This document shows positions 52,324 to 61,587 of a DNA stretch of 64,000 bases, piece by piece. The DNA comes from Leifsonia aquatica H1aii (GTDB lineage: Bacteria > Actinomycetota > Actinomycetes > Actinomycetales > Microbacteriaceae): positions 62,001-126,000 of the forward strand of contig NZ_AYMR01000005.1 in assembly GCF_000633535.1 (NCBI RefSeq). Reading direction: 5' to 3'. How positions within the stretch are numbered: position 1 is the stretch's first letter; each line of letters opens with the position of its first letter. A program made the translations under genes and the position numbers. Under the pieces are notes generated by a model that worked only from the letters and a program-made list of their open reading frames with translations, was not told the DNA's origin and made no database searches.

Positions 52324-53807
52324 GCGCTGTCGACACCGCCCCCGACCTGACAGCACGCGAGAGCGAGCTGCTCGCCCGCATCCCCGACGGCCTGTTCATC
52401 GCGGGCCGCTGGGAGGCCGGCTCCCGCGACCCGATTCAGGTCCAGGACCCGGCGACCGGCCGCGTCATCAAGCGCATCGCCAACGCGACCCCGGAGGACG
52501 GCCTCCGTGCTCTGGCCGCGGCCGACGAGGCGGCGGAGGCGTGGGCGGCGACCCCGCCCCGCACCCGCGCCGAGATCCTGCGCCGTGCCTTCGACCTGCT
52601 GCAGGAGCGTCGCGACGACTTCGCACTGCTGATGACGCTCGAGATGGGCAAGCCGCTGGCCGAGGCCAACGGTGAGGTCACCTACGGCGGCGAGTTCCTG
52701 CGCTGGTTCTCCGAGGAGGCCGTGCGCATCGCCGGCCGCTACGGCTCGAACCCCGAGGGCACCGGCACCATGGTGGTCTCGCAGCGTCCGGTCGGCCCGA
52801 GCTTCTTCATCACGCCGTGGAACTTCCCGCTGGCGATGGCGACGCGCAAGATCGCCCCGGCCCTGGCCGCCGGCTGCACCGTCGTCGTGAAGCCCGCCGA
52901 GCTCACCCCGCTCACCACGCTGTTCTTCGCCCAGCTGCTCGCCGACGCCGGCGTGCCGGCCGGTGTCGTCAACGTCATCCCGACGTCGACCTCGGGCGCC
53001 GTCTCGGCCCCGATCATCGCCGACCCGCGCCTGCGCAAGCTCTCGTTCACCGGCTCGACCCCGGTCGGCCGCGCGCTGCTCGCCCAGGCCGGGCAGAACG
53101 TGCTGCGCACCTCGATGGAGCTCGGCGGCAACGCCCCGTTCGTCGTCTTCGAGGACGCCGACCTCGGCAAGGCGGTCGAGGGCGCCATGCTGGCGAAGTT
53201 CCGCAACATGGGCCAGGCCTGCACCGCGGCGAACCGCTTCATCGTGCACGAGTCGATCGCCGAGGAGTTCGCGGCCCGCGTCACCGAGCGCGTGACCGCC
53301 CTGCGCGTCGGCCGCGGCACCGAGGAGGGCGTCACCCTCGGCCCGCTCATCGACGACCGCGCGGTCGCCTCGATGACCGCCCTGGTGGAGGACGCCGTCT
53401 CGCGCGGCGCCCGCGTGCGCACCGGAGGCACCGCCCCCGAGGGCGACGGCTTCTTCTTCGAGCCCACCGTCATCACCGACATCCAGCCCGGCAGCGAGAT
53501 CCTCCGCGAGGAGATCTTCGGCCCGATCCTGGCCATCACGACCTTCTCCACCGAGGAGGAGGCCGTGGCGCGGGCCAACGAGACCGAGTACGGACTTGTC
53601 GGCTACGTGTTCACGCAGGACCTCGCCCGCGGCCAGCGCCTGATCGACAGCGTCGACACCGGAATGATGGGCCTCAACACCGGCCTTGTCTCCAACGCCG
53701 CCGCGCCGTTCGGCGGTGTGAAGCAGTCGGGCCTCGGCCGCGAGGGCGGTCTCGAGGGCATCCACGAGTACCTGAGCACCAAGTACACGCTCATCCCGGC
53801 GAGCTGA
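52320..53807 (+). CDS. gabD: Succinate-semialdehyde dehydrogenase
   Basis: A 495-residue NAD(P)-dependent aldehyde dehydrogenase with catalytic Cys301 in NMGQACTAANRF and Glu267 in MELGGNAPF; the cofactor region is FITPWNFPLAMATRKIAPAL and FTGSTPVGRAL. It oxidises succinic semialdehyde from the GabT reaction to succinate. The start overlaps gabT by ATGA, and the gene ends 1 bp before the universal stress protein gene. Length and motifs are those of GabD1/GabD proteins. Confidence 0.93.
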   Translation: MSAVDTAPDLTARESELLARIPDGLFIAGRWEAGSRDPIQVQDPATGRVIKRIANATPEDGLRALAAADEAAEAWAATPPRTRAEILRRAFDLLQERRDDFALLMTLEMGKPLAEANGEVTYGGEFLRWFSEEAVRIAGRYGSNPEGTGTMVVSQRPVGPSFFITPWNFPLAMATRKIAPALAAGCTVVVKPAELTPLTTLFFAQLLADAGVPAGVVNVIPTSTSGAVSAPIIADPRLRKLSFTGSTPVGRALLAQAGQNVLRTSMELGGNAPFVVFEDADLGKAVEGAMLAKFRNMGQACTAANRFIVHESIAEEFAARVTERVTALRVGRGTEEGVTLGPLIDDRAVASMTALVEDAVSRGARVRTGGTAPEGDGFFFEPTVITDIQPGSEILREEIFGPILAITTFSTEEEAVARANETEYGLVGYVFTQDLARGQRLIDSVDTGMMGLNTGLVSNAAAPFGGVKQSGLGREGGLEGIHEYLSTKYTLIPAS

Positions 53808-53808
53808 C

Positions 53809-54678
53809 ATGACCGCCACGACTCCACCGCGCATCCTCGTCGGCTACACGGCGACGCCGGCCGGCGAGGACGCCCTCGCCGCGGCGGCGGCCCTTGCGGG
53901 CTCGATCGGTGCGCGGCTGGACGTCGTGGTGGTCCTGCCCATGAACTCGCGGCCGTCGATCGTTCCGAACGATCCCGGCTACGACGCCCTCCTGCGCGAC
54001 ACCGCGGAGGGCTGGCTGGCGGATGCCCGCACCCGCATCCCCGAATCGGTGCCCTCCCGCGAGCGGGTCGTCTACGGCGACTCCCTCGCGGGCGGGCTCC
54101 TCACAGCCGCCGAGGCAGGCCGTGCCGCGCTCATCGTCGTGGGTGCAGCGCGGGACGGCCTGCTCGGTCGCTTCACGGTCGGCTCGGTGGCGGGATCCCT
54201 GCTGCACGCCTCGCCGATCCCGGTCATGCTGGCCCCGCAGGGGTCGCGCGAGACCGCGGCCCCGCTCCAGCGCGTCACCGGCATGGTCGGCACCCGAGAG
54301 GGCGCGGACGCCGTGCTCGCCACGAGCGCGCGCCTCTCCGCCGCCGGCCGGGCACCGCTCCGCCTCGTGTCGCTGCTCGCCCTCGACCTCCCCGGTGTGG
54401 ACGCGGCGAAGGCCCGCGTGGGCGAGCACCACGCCGCGACCGTTCTCGAGGAGGCCCGCGCCGAGCTCCCCGAGGGCGTCGAGGCCACGGCCTCCGTCTC
54501 TCCCGGCGATAGCATCTCGCACGCCGTCGCCTCCCTCGAGTGGCGACCCGGCGAGGTCGTCGTCGTCGGCTCCAGCCGCCTCGCGCAGCAGAGCCGGCTG
54601 TTCCTCGGCACCACCGCGGCCACCATGCTGCGCGAACTGCCCGTCCCGATGATCGTCGTGCCCCGCGCGGGCCACTAG
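53809..54678 (+). CDS. Universal stress protein, two tandem Usp domains
   Basis: A 289-residue protein of two Usp folds. The first ends in VVGAARDGLLGRFTVGSVAGSLL, with the GxxGxxxxxxxxxG(S/T) ATP motif, the second in VVVGSSRLAQQSRLFLGTTAAT, where the motif is relaxed. Such tandem Usp proteins often accompany amino-acid permeases in actinobacteria and may sense ATP to gate them. It lies between gabD (1 bp) and the permease gene (12 bp), clearly one operon. Confidence 0.9.
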   Translation: MTATTPPRILVGYTATPAGEDALAAAAALAGSIGARLDVVVVLPMNSRPSIVPNDPGYDALLRDTAEGWLADARTRIPESVPSRERVVYGDSLAGGLLTAAEAGRAALIVVGAARDGLLGRFTVGSVAGSLLHASPIPVMLAPQGSRETAAPLQRVTGMVGTREGADAVLATSARLSAAGRAPLRLVSLLALDLPGVDAAKARVGEHHAATVLEEARAELPEGVEATASVSPGDSISHAVASLEWRPGEVVVVGSSRLAQQSRLFLGTTAATMLRELPVPMIVVPRAGH

Positions 54679-54690
54679 GAGTACCACCGA

Positions 54691-56211
54691 ATGAGCACCC
54701 GCAGCGCCGCGGAATCCACCGAGACCGGCTCGACCCGCACCGCGAAGGGTCTGAGCGCCGGCTCCGTCGGCCTGATCGGCGCCGTCGTCATCGGCATCTC
54801 CTGCATCGCGCCCGCGTACACGCTGACCGGTGCGCTCGGTCCCACCGTGTCCGAGGTGGGCGTCCATCTGCCCGCGATCTTCCTGGTCGGCTTCCTGCCG
54901 ATGCTGCTGGTCGCGTTCGGCTACCGCGAGCTCAACAACGCGATGCCGGACTCCGGAACCTCGTTCACCTGGGCGACCCGCGCATTCGGCCCGTATCTCG
55001 GCTGGATGGGAGGCTGGGGCCTCATCGCCGCGACGGTGGTGGTGCTCTCGAACCTGGCGGGCATCGCCGTCGACTTCCTCTACCTGCTGCTGTCGCAGGT
55101 GTTCCACAACCCGGCGATCGCCGACCTCTCGAAGAACCCGTTCATCAACGTCGCGACCTGCCTGGCCTTCATGGCCGTCGCGACCCTGATCTCGTACCGC
55201 GACATGCAGACCACGCAGAAGGTGCAGTACGTGCTGGTGGGGTTCCAGCTGCTCGTGCTGGTGCTCTTCGGCGTGGTCGCCTTCGTCCACGTGGCGAACG
55301 GCACGGCCTTCGACGCCACCCCGCCGAGCCTCGAGTGGTTCAACCCGTTCGGCGTCCCGTCGTTCTCGGCCTTCGCCGCCGGACTCTCCCTCTCCATCTT
55401 CATCTTCTGGGGCTGGGATGTGACCCTCACGATGTCGGAGGAGACCAAGGGCTCGCGGTCGACGCCCGGACGCGCCGCGACGCTCACGGTCGTCATCATC
55501 GTGGTGGCCTACCTGTTCGTCTCGATGGCCGCGATCTCCTTCGCCGGCACGGGGGAGGGCGGCATCGGGCTGGGCAACCCCGACATCCAGGAGAACGTCT
55601 TCTTCGCTCTCGCGGGCCCGGTGCTCGGCCCGCTCGCCATCCTCATGTCGATCGCGGTGCTCTCCAGCTCTGCGGCCTCCCTGCAGTCGACCGCGGTCTC
55701 CCCGGCGCGCACGCTTCTGGCGATGGGGCACTACGGCGCCCTGCCCGCCCGCTTCGCCCGGGTCAGCCCGCGATTCATGACCCCCGGCTACTCGACCGTC
55801 GTGTCGGCGGTCGTCGCCAGCGTCTTCTACGCCGTCATGCGGTTCATCAGCGAGGACGTGCTGTGGGACACCATCACGACGCTCGGGATGATGATCTGCT
55901 TCTACTACGGCATCACGGCGTTCGCGTGCGTGTGGTTCTTCCGTCGGAAGTGGTTCACTTCGCTCCGCAACGCCTTCTTCACGCTGGTGTGCCCGCTCAT
56001 CGGCGGCGTCATCCTCAGCGTGCTGTTCGTCACCACGCTGATCGACAGCATGGACCCGGCCTACGGCAGCGGCTCGAACGTCGCCGGCGTGGGGCTGGTG
56101 TTCATCCTGGGGATGGTCATCCTGCTGTCCGGCGTCGTGGTGATGCTCGTGATGCGCCGCCGGCTCCCGGCCTTCTTCCGCGGAGAGACCCTCCCGCGCG
56201 CGGAAGCCTGA
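54691..56211 (+). CDS. APC-family amine/GABA permease
   Basis: A 506-residue transporter of the amino acid-polyamine-organocation superfamily, with 12 helices. Helix 1 carries the substrate-binding break GAVVIGISCIAPAYTLTGALG, and the AGWEAG-like EGG-WGL block YLGWMGGWGLIAATVVVLS follows. It imports amino acids or amines by proton coupling; in this operon GABA, putrescine or a related compound is the likely cargo. A GAGTACCACCGA sequence precedes the ATG, a modest ribosome site. Confidence 0.9.
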   Translation: MSTRSAAESTETGSTRTAKGLSAGSVGLIGAVVIGISCIAPAYTLTGALGPTVSEVGVHLPAIFLVGFLPMLLVAFGYRELNNAMPDSGTSFTWATRAFGPYLGWMGGWGLIAATVVVLSNLAGIAVDFLYLLLSQVFHNPAIADLSKNPFINVATCLAFMAVATLISYRDMQTTQKVQYVLVGFQLLVLVLFGVVAFVHVANGTAFDATPPSLEWFNPFGVPSFSAFAAGLSLSIFIFWGWDVTLTMSEETKGSRSTPGRAATLTVVIIVVAYLFVSMAAISFAGTGEGGIGLGNPDIQENVFFALAGPVLGPLAILMSIAVLSSSAASLQSTAVSPARTLLAMGHYGALPARFARVSPRFMTPGYSTVVSAVVASVFYAVMRFISEDVLWDTITTLGMMICFYYGITAFACVWFFRRKWFTSLRNAFFTLVCPLIGGVILSVLFVTTLIDSMDPAYGSGSNVAGVGLVFILGMVILLSGVVVMLVMRRRLPAFFRGETLPRAEA

Positions 56212-56305
56212 GTCCGGCCCGTCACCGGCGCGCGAGACGTGGCGGGTGCAGGTCGTGCTGCATCCGCCACGTCACGTCACGTCATCGGTTCATCGGGTCA
56301 TCGGG

Positions 56306-57742
56306 TCAGATCGCCCCCATCGGGGCGTGGTCGTGGGTCGCCGGTGCCGTCGTGCGGCTGCGCGGCCCGCGGATGAGCCCGATCGCGATGCCCGCGGCCA
56401 GCACCATCCCGACCGCGGCGGCGAGGAACACCACGGAGTACCCGGCGGTCAGGTCGACCGGCTTCGCTCCGTCGGTCGTGAGGGCCGCGGCGTAGAGGGC
56501 GGTGAAGACCGACAGCCCGATCGAGCCGCCGATCTGCATCGCCGAGTTGGCGGTGGCGGAGGCCGCACCGGCGTCGTGCGCTGCGACCCCGCTCAGTGCC
56601 AGGTTCTGCAGCGGCACGAACACGCAAGCCATGCCGACGCCCATGACCACCAGGGCCGGGAGCACCTGCGCGACGTACGAGCCGTCGGCCGTCAGACGGC
56701 TCAGGTAGACCAGTCCGATCGCGACGATCAGCGGACCGGCGATCAGCAGCGGCCGGGCGCCGATGCGGCCGAGCAGGCGCGTCGCCACGGGGGCGACGGC
56801 CATGATCGCCACGGTGAGCGGGAGGCTGGCCAGCCCGGACTCCAGCGGCCGCATTCCGAGCACCAGCTGCAGGTGCAGCGTCAGATAGAGGGTGGCGCCG
56901 ATCATGACGCTGCCCGCCACCGCCTGGATGAGGAATGCACCGCCGCGGACGCGGTCCAGCACGACCCGCAGCGGCAGGAGCGGCTGGGCGACGCGACGCT
57001 CGATCAGCACGAAGGCGACGAGAAGGACGACGCCTCCGGTGAGGAACCCGATGGTGTCCAGCCGGGCCCAGCCGTTCTCGGCGAGGCTGAAGCCGTAGAC
57101 CAGTGCGCCGAGGCCGAGGGTGACGGTGACGACGCCCCACCAGTCGTAGCGGTTGCGCCCCTCGGCGCGGCTCTCGGTCAGCACGAGGGCCCCGCCGACG
57201 AGCCCGACGGCCACGAAGAAGAGGTTCACGAGCAGGCACCAGCGCCAGTCGGCGAACTCGGTGAGCACGCCGCCGAGGAGCAGGCCGACCGCCGCTCCGG
57301 CGCCCGCGATCGTGCCGAAGACGGCGAAGGCGGTGTTCCGCTCGCGTCCGCTCGGGAAGGTCACCGTGAGCAGGGCCAGGGCAGCCGGCGCGAGCAGTGC
57401 GGCGAAGACGCCCTGGAGGGCGCGGGCGCCGATCAGCTCGATGCCGTTCTGGGCGAGTCCGCCGATCGCGGAGGCGATGCCGAACCCGACCATCCCGACC
57501 AGGTAGGTGCGCTTGCGGCCCCAGTAATCGGCGATGCGGCCACCGAGCAGCAGCAGGGCGCCGAACGCCAGCGCGTACGCGGTCACCACCCACTGCCGCT
57601 CGGTGTCGGAGAGGCCGAGTGCGACCTGCGCTTGCGGCAGCGCGATGTTCACGATGGTGCCGTCGAGCACGACGACGAGCTGGGTGAGCGAGAGGACGGC
57701 GAGGGCGAGCCACGGGTGCGGCTGGCGGACGACGCGGGACAT
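56306..57742 (-). CDS. MFS drug exporter, DHA2 family (14 helices)
   Basis: A 478-residue transporter. The N-terminal ALAVLSLTQLVVVLDGTIVNIALPQAQVAL and motif A (GGRIADYWGRKRTYLVG) are those of EmrB/QacA-type exporters, and motif C GTIAGAGAAVGLLLGGVLTE follows. Substrates are likely drugs or dyes. The true start is the ATG at 57742 with GGAGG upstream; the long frame beyond it is not part of the gene. A TetR or MarR regulator is not seen nearby. The DHA2 protein at 42473-43957 is only distantly similar. Confidence 0.92.
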   Translation of the reverse strand: MSRVVRQPHPWLALAVLSLTQLVVVLDGTIVNIALPQAQVALGLSDTERQWVVTAYALAFGALLLLGGRIADYWGRKRTYLVGMVGFGIASAIGGLAQNGIELIGARALQGVFAALLAPAALALLTVTFPSGRERNTAFAVFGTIAGAGAAVGLLLGGVLTEFADWRWCLLVNLFFVAVGLVGGALVLTESRAEGRNRYDWWGVVTVTLGLGALVYGFSLAENGWARLDTIGFLTGGVVLLVAFVLIERRVAQPLLPLRVVLDRVRGGAFLIQAVAGSVMIGATLYLTLHLQLVLGMRPLESGLASLPLTVAIMAVAPVATRLLGRIGARPLLIAGPLIVAIGLVYLSRLTADGSYVAQVLPALVVMGVGMACVFVPLQNLALSGVAAHDAGAASATANSAMQIGGSIGLSVFTALYAAALTTDGAKPVDLTAGYSVVFLAAAVGMVLAAGIAIGLIRGPRSRTTAPATHDHAPMGAI

Positions 57743-58013
57743 GGAGGAACCTCCGGAGTCTTGTGAGGGATGCCGGAGGTTTCGAGCCTCGGACCGGCGG
57801 GACGACGCCCGGCGGCCGCATCGACCGCGTGGCCGATCAGGCCTCCACTCTATCCCGGGCCCCTGACACTGTTGCCCGCCCACCCGCCCGGCCTCGCCCG
57901 CCTCCCAGCCCCGGCCCGGACAGGCCGAGCGCGGTCCTGCGGTACGTCGGCGGTGCGGCGAGCGGCGGCAGACGTACCGGGACGGCGCACTCGCGGTCGG
58001 TAGCATCGGTCGG

Positions 58014-58688
58014 GTGCGCCTCCTCCTGCTCTCCTCCGGCCTCGGTGCGGTCCCCGCGTTCCTGGAGGAGGCGACCGGGAGGTCGGGACCGCTCCGCATC
58101 GCGTACGTGCCGGATGCCGCGCTGCCCCTCCCGGACGCCGCGCTGCCGGATGCCGCGCGTCCAGAGCCCGGTGCGCCGTTCGCGAGCGAGGAGCGGGACC
58201 GGCTCGCCGCCCTCGGCCACGACGTGGAGGTCGTCCGCGTGGGAGGGGCTCCGCTCGCTCGGATCGAGAGCGCCCTCGACCGGGTGGATGCCGTGTACGT
58301 CGCCGGGGGAAACACGTTCGTGCTGCTCCATGCCCTGCGCTCCCGTGGAGCGGACGCCGCCATCGTCCGCCGGGTGCGCGCGGGCCTGCCGTACGTCGGT
58401 CTGAGCGCGGGATCGGTGGTGGCCGGTCCGACGATCGCGCCCATCGCCCCCATGGACGACGCGAGCGAGGCTCCCGGTCTCTCCGACCTCGCCGCGCTAG
58501 GGCTCGTCGACGTGGTCGTCGTCCCGCATGCGGACGGCCTGTCGTATCCACGCACCGTGATCGACCGGATCGTGGCGGAGTCCGGCGCCACCCATCCGCT
58601 GCGCCTGCTGACGGACGAGGAGGCGCTCCTCGTGGACGACGCCGGGACTCACCTCGTCCCCTCACGCCTCACGCCCCCGCGCGTCTGA
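58014..58688 (+). CDS. S51-type peptidase E-like protein
   Basis: A 224-residue class I glutamine-amidotransferase-like fold protein. The nucleophile serine is in YVGLSAGSVVAGPT, and AVYVAGGNTFVLLHAL is the conserved strand before it, as in peptidase E (dipeptidase E), which hydrolyses Asp-X dipeptides. A catalytic histidine candidate is in VVPHADG. The start is a GTG at 58014. Residues 36-52 carry a DAALP repeat (PDAALPLPDAALPDAA). Confidence 0.85.
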   Translation: MRLLLLSSGLGAVPAFLEEATGRSGPLRIAYVPDAALPLPDAALPDAARPEPGAPFASEERDRLAALGHDVEVVRVGGAPLARIESALDRVDAVYVAGGNTFVLLHALRSRGADAAIVRRVRAGLPYVGLSAGSVVAGPTIAPIAPMDDASEAPGLSDLAALGLVDVVVVPHADGLSYPRTVIDRIVAESGATHPLRLLTDEEALLVDDAGTHLVPSRLTPPRV

Positions 58689-58733
58689 CGCACACCGCGG
58701 CCCGCGCGCCGCGGCTGCGCGCCCCGCCCGCGC

Positions 58734-58884
58734 GCCGCGGCCTGCGAGGTGCGAGTTGTTGCGGTTATTCCGCGCTTTTACACGCAACGACTCGCCCTTC
58801 GCTCGCCGCCCTTCGTGCCGCGGCCTGCGAGGTGCGAGTTGTTGCGGGTATTCCGGGCTCTTACCCGCAACTACTCACCCTTCG
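58734..58884. repeat. Duplicated 68-bp hairpin element
   Basis: Two 68-bp copies (58734-58801 and 58817-58884) share GCCGCGGCCTGCGAGGTGCG and CCCTTCG ends with a few internal differences. Each can fold: copy 1 pairs GCGAGTTGTTGCG with CGCAACGACTCGC (one mismatch), copy 2 pairs a 17-base arm ending GCGGGTA with TACCCGC and onward (two mismatches). Inner changes are partly compensatory, so the stems seem to be kept. A GC-rich direct repeat (CCCGCGCGCCGCGGC) precedes copy 1. No gene is seen in 58689-59204. Confidence 0.8.
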
Positions 58885-59204
58885 CGGCGCAGTTCGCGCG
58901 CACCTTCCGCTCGGGGCAGTCGCGCGCTGCCCTCCGCCCGCCACCCTTCGCGCTTCGCGCGGCGGCAGCGGGAGGGATGGGAGCGCCGATCCGTGCGCGG
59001 AAGGAACGTGCCGGGAATACTTCCGGGACTACCGAGCCGGAGCGGGCAACCGGGAGAAACCGCTGGGCCACTGCTGAGAAAGCCTCGCGGGGGCACTGGA
59101 CATCGCCGCGCGGACACGGTCTACCCCCATTTGTCTGGTCGGCTTGTGGGCGTGCGCTGCAGCACCGCCAGAGTGCTGCGCCGGAACGAAGAACGAGGTC
59201 TCCG
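58885..59204. other. Upstream region of the LAxTG stalk protein gene, no gene seen
   Basis: Open frames here have no ribosome site or recognisable domain. A hairpin GCAGCAC-CGCCAGA-GTGCTGC (about 59158-59178) lies shortly before the gene's ATG and might act in the leader. The promoter of the surface-protein gene must lie here. Confidence 0.45.
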
Positions 59205-61505
59205 ATGAAGATTCCCCTTTCGCTCTCCCTGATCGCCGCCGGAAGCGGCCTGGCTCTCGCCGCCGCTGCGGTGGTGGTCGTCTCGCCGGTCGCGGCCGCC
59301 GAACGCGGCGGCGTCGACCCGGCCTCCGTCCAGATCGCGCGCAGCCCCGCGGGCGGCGCCGATACCCCCTTGACCGTCGGCGATTCCGTCCTGGTCACGG
59401 CCTCCTGGTCCGTGCCGGACGGCACGCGCGCGGGTCACCGCTTCACGCTCGCCCTCCCCGGCGTCTTCTCGACCGTCAACGTGACGCCGTTCGCGCTGGA
59501 GACGGTGTCGGGCGAGTCGATGGGCGACTGCACCGTCACCGGCGCGCCGCCCGTGCTCGCGTGCACCCTGAACGCGTCGGTCGAGGGCAAGAGCGATGTG
59601 CACGGCACGCTCTGGGCCACCGTCCGGGCGAGCAAGGCCACCGACGCGACCGCGGTGGATGTCGTCGCCGACGGGGAGGTGACGAGGTCGGTGCCGCTGC
59701 CGGGCGGCGGAGGGATCGCCGAGCGCGGCACCGGAACCGAACCGTCGGGTCCACCGAACGCGACGCCGGTCATCACCCGGTTCCACAAGTCGGGCACGAA
59801 CTACTTGGCGGACGGTCAGGGGCTGTGGTGGCAGGTGTCGGTGCCGTCGAGCGAATGGCCGGACGACGGAGTGTCGCCGCTGACGATCGTCGACCGGATC
59901 GGCGACGGTTCCCCCCACCGGTTCCTCGAGCCGACGACGTACCCCGCACCGCAGTGGCGGCCGTACCTCGAGCAGAGCTGCGACACCGATCCGGCGCGGT
60001 ACCCGCGCGTGGTGGGGGACAGGTCCCTCGCCCGCTGGACCGTCTCGCCCGACGGCCTCACGATGACCATCGAGGTGGACCGGGCGCTCGCGCAGAAGGC
60101 CGGACTCGAGGGGGCCTGCGCGATCCGCGTGAACTACATCACGCGGCCGGTGGGCGATGTGCGTGCCGGCGACGCCTTCCGCAACAACGCCACCATCGGC
60201 CGGCTCGTCGCGACGAGCACGATCGTCCTCTCCGGCTCCGGCGGAGGCACCGCGGGCGGCGACGAGGTGGGCCGGTTCTCGGTCTCGAAGTCCGTGATCG
60301 GGGCCGCGGCCGAGGTCGTGGATCCGAGCACCGCGTTCCTCGCCCACTACACCGCCGCCGGGTACTCCGACGGCACCGCGAGCCTGACGCTCGACGGTGC
60401 GGCGGCCTTCTCGCCGTGGTACCGGGCGGGGACGCGGGTGGTCATCGGCGAGGTCAACCTGCCGCCGATCTCAGGTGTGACCTGGGGCGACGTGACGATC
60501 GTGGTGGACGGGGTCGCGCGCGGTCCGGGTGCGGAGATCCTCATCGTCGGCGGCCAGACCATCCAGGTGGAGGTGGTGAACACCGCCGAGAAGGCGCAGC
60601 CGCAGACGGGCGGGTTCACGATCGCCAAGGAGCTCATCGGTGAGGCACGCGAACAGGTGCCGGACGATTCCCTGTTCGCCGTCGAATACCTCTACCCGGA
60701 TGGGGAGGGGGAAGAGGTCCGCGGCGAGCTGCTCCTCGCCGCGGATGGCACGGCCGAGCGGGTGACGGGAGTCCCCGCGGGAGCGGATGTCACCGTGCGG
60801 GAGCTGACGCCGCCGCGCGTGGACGGGGTCGACTGGGCCCCGCCGGCGTTCACGGCGAACGGGGTGCCGGAGGGCGACCGTCTCGTCCTCACAGTCTCGG
60901 CCGGCGGCGACGTCCCTGTCGTGCTGACGAACACCGCGGAACGCGTGCCGGAGCCGGAGACGCCGGTGGTGCCGGAGCCGGAGACGCCGGTGGTGCCGGA
61001 GCCGGAGACGCCGGTCGTGCCGGAACCGGAGCCGGAGACGCCGGTGGTGCCGGAGCCGGAGACGCCGGTCGTGCCGGAACCGGAGCCGGAGACGCCGGTG
61101 GTGCCGGAGCCGGAGACGCCGGTGGTGCCGGAGCCGGAGACGCCGGTGGTGCCGGAGCCGGAGACACCCGTCGTCCCCGTGCCGGAGTCCGAGCCGGAGC
61201 CCGAGTCCGAGCAGCCGGGCGGTCCGGAGCGCGAAGTCCCGGAGCCGCAACCGGACCCGGAGCCGCTACCGGACCCGGAGCCCGGGCCGGAGCCCGGGCC
61301 GGAGCCCGGTCCGGCACCCGAGCCGCGGGACCCGAAAGCACCGGGTGCGGACGACCGCCGTGTGATCCCGGCGGCGACCACCACGCTGGCCTCCACCGGC
61401 ACGCAGCTCGCACCCGCGGTGGCCGGCGGCCTGGCGATCCTGGCCCTCGGCGGCCTGGCGATCGCGATCGACCTCCGACGCCGGCGCGCGGCGGTCGACG
61501 GCTGA
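59205..61505 (+). CDS. LAxTG-type surface protein with Pro-Glu repeat stalk
   Basis: A 766-residue exported protein. Signal peptide 1-32 (ends VAAAER); an adhesin-like region (about 35-345) homologous to the N-terminal part of the protein at 13230-14780; two DUF5979/Cna-B-like domains (about 360-470 and 472-580, beginning FSVSKSV and FTIAKELIG); nine PETPVV-containing repeats (about 585-665); a PEPGPEPGPEP stretch; then LASTG, a helix and a basic tail. LASTG fits the LAxTG motif of class E sortases. The Pro-Glu stalk would hold the domains away from the wall. The repeat count may vary between strains because the DNA units are nearly identical. Confidence 0.85.
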   Translation: MKIPLSLSLIAAGSGLALAAAAVVVVSPVAAAERGGVDPASVQIARSPAGGADTPLTVGDSVLVTASWSVPDGTRAGHRFTLALPGVFSTVNVTPFALETVSGESMGDCTVTGAPPVLACTLNASVEGKSDVHGTLWATVRASKATDATAVDVVADGEVTRSVPLPGGGGIAERGTGTEPSGPPNATPVITRFHKSGTNYLADGQGLWWQVSVPSSEWPDDGVSPLTIVDRIGDGSPHRFLEPTTYPAPQWRPYLEQSCDTDPARYPRVVGDRSLARWTVSPDGLTMTIEVDRALAQKAGLEGACAIRVNYITRPVGDVRAGDAFRNNATIGRLVATSTIVLSGSGGGTAGGDEVGRFSVSKSVIGAAAEVVDPSTAFLAHYTAAGYSDGTASLTLDGAAAFSPWYRAGTRVVIGEVNLPPISGVTWGDVTIVVDGVARGPGAEILIVGGQTIQVEVVNTAEKAQPQTGGFTIAKELIGEAREQVPDDSLFAVEYLYPDGEGEEVRGELLLAADGTAERVTGVPAGADVTVRELTPPRVDGVDWAPPAFTANGVPEGDRLVLTVSAGGDVPVVLTNTAERVPEPETPVVPEPETPVVPEPETPVVPEPEPETPVVPEPETPVVPEPEPETPVVPEPETPVVPEPETPVVPEPETPVVPVPESEPEPESEQPGGPEREVPEPQPDPEPLPDPEPGPEPGPEPGPAPEPRDPKAPGADDRRVIPAATTTLASTGTQLAPAVAGGLAILALGGLAIAIDLRRRRAAVDG
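60957..61170. repeat. DNA repeat array encoding the PEPETPVV stalk
   Basis: Nine 24- or 30-bp units of the type CCGGAGCCGGAGACGCCGGT, all in phase with the reading frame; the 30-bp form adds one PE codon pair. Near identity at synonymous sites indicates recent expansion. Downstream 61180-61330 continues with degenerate CCGGAGCC units. Confidence 0.9.
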
Positions 61506-61521
61506 CGCGAGCCGTCACACG

Positions 61522-61562
61522 ACGAGAATGCGCCGGATCGCGATGATCCGGCGCATTCTCGT
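61522..61562. terminator. 18-bp perfect hairpin between convergent genes
   Basis: ACGAGAATGCGCCGGATC (61522-61539) is fully complementary to 61545-61562 with a 5-base loop. It lies 17 bp after the surface-protein stop and 26 bp before the GH1 stop, a bidirectional terminator by position. Confidence 0.75.
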
Positions 61563-61587
61563 GCGCGCTGCGGGAGGCCGGGTCTGG

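Noticed and set aside
56306-58591. 761-residue version of the MFS transporter with a long N-terminal extension
   Set aside because: The extra 283 residues are Arg/Ser/Pro-rich, lie over the region up to and within the divergent peptidase gene, and precede the conserved MFS start at 57742 that has its own ribosome site.
60957-61170. CRISPR-like repeat array
   Set aside because: Units are contiguous without unique spacers and are in phase with a coding frame, so this is a protein repeat.
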